NCBI RefSeq assembly: GCF_036850765.1
Contig: NC_089495.1
Location: 200,206,847-200,270,846, forward strand
Length of the DNA: 64,000 bases
Direction of reading: 5' to 3'
DNA from: Saccopteryx bilineata
Taxonomy: Eukaryota; Chordata; Mammalia; Chiroptera; Emballonuridae
Position 1 is the first letter of the stretch. Every line of letters begins with the position of its first letter. Made by a program: the position numbers and the translations under genes. The notes beneath the pieces were generated by a model. It saw only the letters and a list, made by a program, of their open reading frames with translations. It made no database searches and was not told where the DNA came from. Positions 57,901 through 64,000 of this stretch are shown in pieces.

Positions 57901-60900
57901 CAATTGGCCCTATATACAGATGAGGAAACTGAGGCACAGAGCTGACTAGCTGTCTAAGGTGGTCACAGAGCCAGATTCAGACCTGGAATCAGACCCTCCC
58001 AGGCCTGTGGTCTAAACCTGTTCTCTCCGTTGATGAGAAAACCGCAGACAGAGAAGCCTGGTGACTTAGCTCGGGTTGCACAGGGCTCAGGGCCCGAGTA
58101 GGGAAACCGGGCCTTGACCAGCATTTGGGCCCCAGCGACCGGACTCCTCCCTCAGGCTGGCTCTGGAAGACAGGGAGCATTTAAAGGCTAACAGCTGGCT
58201 CCTGGCACCCAGACAGGCCTCCGGAGGCCTGTGTCATGCCAGTTAGTTCATGATTATATTTGGGCCTGGGTGTAGATGGGGGCAGGGTGCTGGGCACTGG
58301 GAGGGAGCCCCTGAGGAAGCACGCCCCTCCCTGCATTGTCCGCAGGGGTGGGCAGGACGGCAGTGAGAGGGGGGCGGAGGATTAAAAATAAACCTTCCTG
58401 GGCAGCTGCCCAGTCGAGTGGAGACGGTTCTGTTTCTCCTTTCCACCACCCAAGTCCAGAAAGGGTGAGCAGCCCGCCCTCGCCCTCCATGACTCAGACC
58501 TGCCAGCGTGGGTCGGGCCCCTCTCCACCTGGAAAAGCAGCTGTTTGAGGCAGGCTCCCTGCCTCCCTGAACCTCGAGACCCCCACTGGGGAGCATCCTC
58601 TGGGAACGAGAGGTGCCGTGGGGGGCAGCCCGGAGCCTAGAAACTTGAGTTCAGGTGCTAGCTCTGCCACAGGCCCCTGGGGCAGCCTGGGGAGCCCCTT
58701 CTTTCTCAGCCTCAGTTTCCCCATTCCAAGGGGGCCTAGGATTGAGGGACGGCTGTGAGCACTCCTAGAGCTGCCCACGGAGGTCCAGCGGCCAGAGGCT
58801 GGAGGGGAGCTGAGGAGACAGACACTTAGAGGTCTGTGGGTCCAATAGCAAGGGGGCTTCAGACGGGCTCCGTGGGGAGGGCAGAGGACCAGGGTCACAT
58901 CCTGTTCAGAGCCTGGGCTTCTTTTTCTGAACGGGAAGAAGGACGCAGGCAGGTGGAGGAGCCAGGCAGGAAAGGAGGGTCCATGGGGAGCACCCACCTG
59001 ATTCCTGTCCATGCTCCCAGTGGGCAAACTGCGAGGGGTGGGCATGTCCAGTGTCATGCCAGCCCAGAGCAGTGTGACGGAGACCCTGCCCCCGGCCGCT
59101 CTGACCCCCTCCCGGGAGGGATGGGCCTGCTCCAGGACCTGCAGGTTTCCATGCATTGCCACAAAACCACCCTGCAGGGTTGGGGTTCGATCCCCACTTT
59201 ACAGATGGGCACACCGAGGCTCAGGGAGATGAAATCTCTCGCTGCAGTTCTCTCAATGGTTAGTGGCAGAGCTAGGCCTTGAATCCAGGCCCAAGGACCC
59301 GCGGCTCCCTCCCTCCCTGCCTGCCCACCCCTGGCTCATGGTCCCTGCTTTTTCCTTCTGCAGGCCCAGCCCCCAGCGAGGAGGCTGGGACCAAGGCCCG
59401 CTTCCCGCTCTCCGACGCTGTGGAGGGGGGCACCTGGACGGCCTCTGTGGTGGACCAGCAGGACCGTGTCCTCTTGCTACAGCTCTGCGCCCCGGCCCAC
59501 GCCCCCATTGGCCTCTACCGCCTCAACCTGGAGGCTTCCACCGGCTACCAGGGCTCTAGCTACATGCTGGGCCACTTCACCCTTCTCTTCAACACCTGGT
59601 GCCCAGGTGAGTCGCACTGTGCTCACGGGAGGGTGGGGATGGGCAGGACTAGACCCACCCATGGGGGCCACAGGCGGTGAAACGGAGCAGAAGAGACATG
59701 AGTGTGGATGAGTGAGGCCCACTCTGTGCAGCGCCATACACAGTCTCCCAAACCCTAGATTACAACACTTTTTCCCATTTATGGAGGAGATGTACTTGCA
59801 GAAGCAAAATGATTTGCCCACAGCCTCACAGCTACCACGTGACCTCATCCCACGTCTAGGCCCATATGTTCCCATGGCACTCTGAGCTGAGCATGGAGGA
59901 GGCCTGGGCTCAGAATCCCGGTTCAGGAATGGGGTGCCCAGGGCCACGGCTCCCCGCCACGGGGCTCAGTTTTACATCTCACCAGGCTGGCTGGGGGGAG
60001 GGGGAAACTGAGGCAGGTGGAGGGGTGGGGTAGCCAGGAGAGGTGAGCGGGAGCAGTAGTGTTATCTGAGTGTCTCCTCATCCCACGCTCGCCATCATTC
60101 CCCCCTCCATCCCGAGGGGACAGGTCGGCGTCCTCGTGTCACGGATAGGACACGAAGGCTTAGGGAAGTTGAGTGGCTTTTTTGGCAGCTCCTTGAGTAA
60201 GCATGAGGACCACACTGGACAGAATTAGAGTCAGAGGGAAGAGCGGGGAAGGACTGGGGCCGACTCGAGCAGATGGGAGAAGGCACGGGGCCACCACGGC
60301 ACTTCCTGGGCCTCAGGTTCCCCATCTGACTAACGAGGCAGCCAGAGCTGTCTCCTTCCTGCTCCTACACAGCAAGGCAGAGGGAAATGCCTGCGGGCGG
60401 GCCTCCGCCTAGGCACTGGGTGTCCCCCTCAAAGCCAGGGCCCAGGGCAGACAGTCTGGCCTCTGCGGCACCAGAGAGCCAGCTTCTCACAGGGACACGG
60501 CTTCATTTTATTTTCACCTCCATTTTGGGGGTATTTTCCTCACCTATTTGAGCAGAAAGATTTTTTTTTATTTTCTTCTTTACATACTTGGGCTTTTATT
60601 TCTCATTATAACCGTAAGACAGGAGACCGTCCCCACTATAAAAGCCTCAAGCACTACAGAGAAACAGCAAGCCCTGGACTCCCCTCCCCGGGGAGCCCCA
60701 TTATTAGCCATGGTGGAGGGCTCATCCCCTCAGATTAGGGTGCACGTGCCTGGACACGTCACCGCCTTCCTGAGGTGCTCTGCCTCTCTTACACATAGAA
60801 GGACCCCACGTATACAACAGCTGCTGGGCTGTGTTTGCTTGACAACCTGTCTTGAGCAGGGGTCCCCAACCCCCGGGCCACGGACCGGTGCCCGTCCGTG

Positions 60901-63310
60901 AGCCATTTGGTACCGGTCCGCAGAGAAAGAATAAATAACTTACATTATTTCCATTTTATTTATATTTAAGTCTGAACGATGTTTTATTTTTTAAAAATGA
61001 CCAGATTCCCTCTGTTACATCCGTCTAAGACTCACTCTTGAAGCTTGTCTCGGTCACGTCATACATTTATCCGTCCCACCCTAAAGGCCGGTGCATGAAA
61101 ATATTTTCTGACATTAAACCGGTCCATGGCCCAAAAAAGGTTGGGGACCACTTGTCTTGAGGAACTTTCTACACTCATCTGTGTCGTCGTCGGCTCATTC
61201 TTTTTAAGCGGCAAGATCCAGTGCTTGGATCTTGCCCATGCAGCTGGTTCCCCTTTTCAGTGGCTCATTACAGGGAGGGTGTTGCAAAGAGCACCCTCTC
61301 TCCCATGGCCACGTGAAATGGTTTCTCAGGACAGACTCGACCTTGCTGGAGGCCCCCGGATGCTGGTTTTGAGTTTGGACAATCTACAGCGCTTACAGCT
61401 GGTGGGCTGCCCAGCCCGCAGAGCAGGAACAGGCGGTGTCTCCCCCGCCTCCCGCCTTCGCAACACTGTGGGATTTCAGAGTCCAGGGAACAGGGTGCAA
61501 GGTTCTGGGGATGTCTTCCTTCCTCTTGAACTGTCCCCTCCCTGCCCAACGGGTTGGCGTGGCGGTCAGCCAAGCAGAACAGTGACTACACTGACCCACA
61601 TCCCAGGGCGGGATCCTTGAGGAAGAGGTGGGGCTGGTGATTGGGAGGCAGGAAGTTGGGTTCTGTGGGGGAGGGGCGCTAGGCAAGGACACTGTGCTCC
61701 CTCTGGGGGCAAAGGGCAGGGTCTGCCTATGAAATAGGACCCTCCTGTCCCCACGCTCCATCATGGAGAGGATCACATGCCAATTCTATGTGAGGCTTCT
61801 GTCCCCAGTGCCCCCTCCCTTATGAGATGGAAACCTGACTCGATGGGAACACACTGTGGGTAGTTCTTTCTTTCCTTTTCTCAGACTGCCACTGATTTAT
61901 AACCACATAGTTGGCTTATCATAAGGCTAATTTTTATTGCCCCATTTCTGGAACCAAAGAGCAGGATACATAAGACTCAGCCATTTCCACATTGGCCGTC
62001 CTCCATGCAGTAGGAGTGGGGTGCAGGTCACTGCACGTGCTCGATGGAGCCCAGGGGCGCGAGGGGTTGGGGGACTGGGGGTCCAGGCAGCAGTACTGGA
62101 GGCCCAGCCTTGGCCGGAGTGTGAATGTGCTGTTTCAGACTGACTTCGGTAGGCACAGGGTCTGGGACCACCATACTATCAGGGACCTGTAAAAATATGT
62201 TCATTGCTTTTCTAATTGCTTTTACAATCAGGAAAAAATAGTCAACGTCTAGACCAGAGAATATGTCTTAATATAGAATATGAATATGTTTATCATTAAT
62301 CCAAGGCAGTCATAAAATATCCTTTGACCCACCAAAGGCATAATGTGGCTCTCATCCTCAGTTTCCTCATCTGTGAAATGGAGATGGCAAAGGCCAGCCT
62401 GACATTAGACCTCCTGCCATCAGCCCTGGCACCCTCGGTCCCCTCTTCTGTCCTCACCCGTCACAGGGAGCTCAGTGCTCCGCCTACTCCAGCAGCCGCT
62501 ACCTTGCTGTCCCTGGTCCTCTGCTTAGAATGCCATCAAGGCATCAGCTGCCACCGGCCGGATAGGACCCCACCTTTCTGGATTTGTTGTCACCATTTCT
62601 TGGCTTCCGCTCCACCCTGAATCATGCTCCAGCCTTGCGCTCACTCGGGGCTTTTGCTTACAAGGCAGTTCTCAGATATGTGATCACATGTACTCACAGG
62701 GCACACAGGGAGGGGGGCAGAGAAGGAGAGGTGCCCTCCCCAGGGTCGCACAGCCAAGTTAGGATCAGAGCTTGGGGGCTCCTGACTCCTGTCCAGGGCT
62801 CCTCCGCCTCTTATTTTGGCCTCAGTTCTCCCATTGGTAAAATAGTCGTGAGCCTCAGTTTTTCCATCTGTAAAGTGGGGTTTTCATGGATCCCTTCCGC
62901 AGAGGGCTCTTGTGGAGAATAAGCAAGTTAATGTATGCCACATGCTTATCACAACTCCTGGCACTTGACAAATGTTGGATAAAAGACAGCCAGCTACTGT
63001 TGTCACTAATTGATAACACCTTACATTATTGATGTGGGATTATTCGTTAATGACTAGTTTTTCAGATTAAAAGATAGAGAGGCCCCTGAGACGCCAACCT
63101 GGCCCTGGGGAGTTGGCGCCACGGCTGCCATGTCTGCAGGGACCCTGGGGTCACCAAACCAAATCTGAGGCCCCTTCTTTCGCTCCCGCAGCGGACGCTG
63201 TGTACCTGGACTCAGAGGAGAAGCGGCAGGAATACGTCCTCACCCAACAGGGCTTCATCTACCAGGGTTCGGCCAAGTTCATCAAGAGTATACCTTGGAA
63301 CTTCGGGCAG
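51957..63310 (+). CDS. TGM2: Tissue transglutaminase, copy B, exons 1-4 (rest beyond window)
   Basis: Four exons with the same borders and phases as copy A are present; the window ends inside intron 4, so the catalytic centre, hinge and C-terminus cannot be judged. The 184 visible residues form the beta-sandwich and the start of the core and are open. Nine residues differ from copy A. At six of them (57, 116, 121, 132, 134, 173) B has the human residue; at three (118 Asn, 131 Met, 155 Lys) A does. The nucleotide-pocket Lys173 is present. There are no in-frame upstream ATGs in the 5' UTR. By these signs B is the more conserved copy. Confidence 0.93.
54786..54965 (+). CDS. TGM2: TGM2 copy B exon 2 (residues 4-64)
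   Basis: 180 bp, same junctions as copy A. One residue differs (Leu57, as in human). Intron 2 (54966-59363) lacks the two SINEs of A but has about 2.16 kb that A lacks. Confidence 0.95.
56398..58556. other. 2.16 kb intron 2 block present in copy B and absent from copy A
   Basis: Copy A jumps from the equivalent of 56397 to that of 58557 (near 17165). The block is ordinary unique DNA with a MIR-like piece at about 57780-57970 and no transposon ends at its borders, so a deletion in A is more likely than an insertion in B. No gene is seen in it. Confidence 0.8.
59364..59606 (+). CDS. TGM2: TGM2 copy B exon 3 (residues 64-145)
   Basis: 243 bp. Arg116 and His134 are kept; residue 118 is Asn and 131 is Met. 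Intron 3 (59607-63191) carries a hAT element absent from copy A. Confidence 0.95.
60857..61153. mobile_element. hAT-like DNA transposon in intron 3 of copy B only
   Basis: The left end 'caggggtccccaaccccc' and the right end 'ggttggggaccactt' are inverted copies with a diverged tip. A perfect 8-bp duplication gtcttgag flanks it (60849-60856 and 61154-61161). Copy A has the empty site near 19461-19468 (gtcttgac). Confidence 0.9.
63192..63310 (+). CDS. TGM2: TGM2 copy B exon 4 (residues 145-184)
   Basis: 119 bp. It reads S-A-K-F at 171-174, with the Lys173 that copy A has lost; residue 155 is Lys where A and human have Glu. Intron 4 continues to the end of the window. Confidence 0.95.
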
Positions 63311-64000
63311 GTAGGGCCATACCCTGTCCCCACGAATCATCTCAGACCCACTGGTGCTGGGCTGTGGGTCTGAGGCCGTCAAACTGCAAAGGTGTGATTG
63401 GCTGGGTCTCAGAGTCGTCCGCCCCCATGCTGTCAGGATTCAAGGTCTCATTCATTCTTTCTCATAAACTTCTGGGTCAGCCCGGGCATGGCTGTCTAGT
63501 CTGGTCTTGTCTGACCTCAGCTGGACGGCTCCTTCCTGTTCCATGTGGTTGCCCATCCCCCAGCAGGCCAGCCTGGGCTGGTTCTCCGAACCAGTGCTTT
63601 GTGCCTCGACCATCCAGCCTCCTACAAAAATTCTTGAAATACTGCTGAGAAGAGTCATGAGCAGGAATCACGTCACCCCTGGCCCCTCAACGTCCTGGTG
63701 TGAAGGGAGGGAATAACTGTCCACGGGGCTCAGGGCAGCAGTTCCTGAAATAGGCTCCACTTGGGCGGGGCTTTGACGGACCTGGGCGCATGGTCCACTA
63801 GGCAAAGGGAAGCGCATGAGCAAAAGCTTGGAGATGCTGTAGCTACGGCAGTACCATATTTATGAAGGGGCCACAGGAGGCGAAGTGGGAGAAGTCAGCC
63901 GTGTTCAGGCTGTAAACTGGTCTTCCTGTCAGGCTGATGGCAATAGGGAGCCACAGAAGGACTGAAGCCATGGAGGGAGACCTGTGATGAGGCCTCCCTC

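Noticed and set aside
1..64000. The two TGM2 units as two alleles assembled side by side
   Set aside because: The 3 percent coding divergence, different fixed-looking insertions and the 2.16 kb difference are too large for normal allelic variation, though read depth should still be checked.

Overview
The window is vertebrate nuclear DNA, almost certainly from a bat. It has GT-AG introns, MIR/L2-type old repeats, L1 3' ends, and many copies of two tRNA-derived SINE types (openings like 'ggccctggcc..ttggctcagtggtagagcg' and 'cctgacca..cggtggcgcagtggatagagcg') that I associate with bats (VES/Rhin-like, perhaps a horseshoe-bat relative). Short hAT DNA transposons with 8-bp target duplications are also present. 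The species call is inference; the gene calls are firm.

The core is a tandem duplication of TGM2 (tissue transglutaminase, TG2). Copy A is complete: 13 coding exons on the + strand from 12150 to 38987, with a TATA/GC-box promoter at about 11990-12040 and a 3' UTR from 38988. Copy B starts at 51957 and the window ends after its exon 4 (63310). Sequence upstream of B from about 47890 aligns with the left end of the window, and B's introns align with A's at a few percent divergence, so the repeat unit is about 39.8 kb.

Region by region: 1-141, duplicated flank. About 134-8282, an antisense class I (gammaretrovirus-like) endogenous retrovirus with a tRNA-Phe primer site, broken gag/pro/pol/env, and a TBCA processed pseudogene inside env. 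8283-12035, duplicated upstream DNA with a SINE and a solo-LTR-like block. 12150-38987, TGM2 copy A. 38988-47890, 3' UTR and spacer with SINEs, hAT elements, L1 fragments and a second ERV integrase fragment. 47890-51850, upstream DNA of copy B, which preserves the site without the ERV. 51957-64000, TGM2 copy B exons 1-4.

Main biological point: copy A keeps the transglutaminase catalytic triad and an open reading frame of 759 codons (human TG2 has 687 residues), but differs at sites that serve the other jobs of TG2. It has Asn at the nucleotide-pocket Lys173 (B keeps Lys), His and Asn at Arg116 and His134 (B keeps both; these are reported fibronectin-contact residues), losses in heparan-sulphate-contact basics, a five-unit 15-bp repeat that adds 20 residues in the hinge before beta-barrel 1, a shifted stop codon giving a C-terminal tail about 52 residues longer than in human, and two new in-frame upstream ATGs. 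Copy B, as far as seen, is closer to ordinary TG2. The pair looks like a duplicate that is specialising, or drifting, away from GTP and matrix binding while keeping the catalytic machinery.
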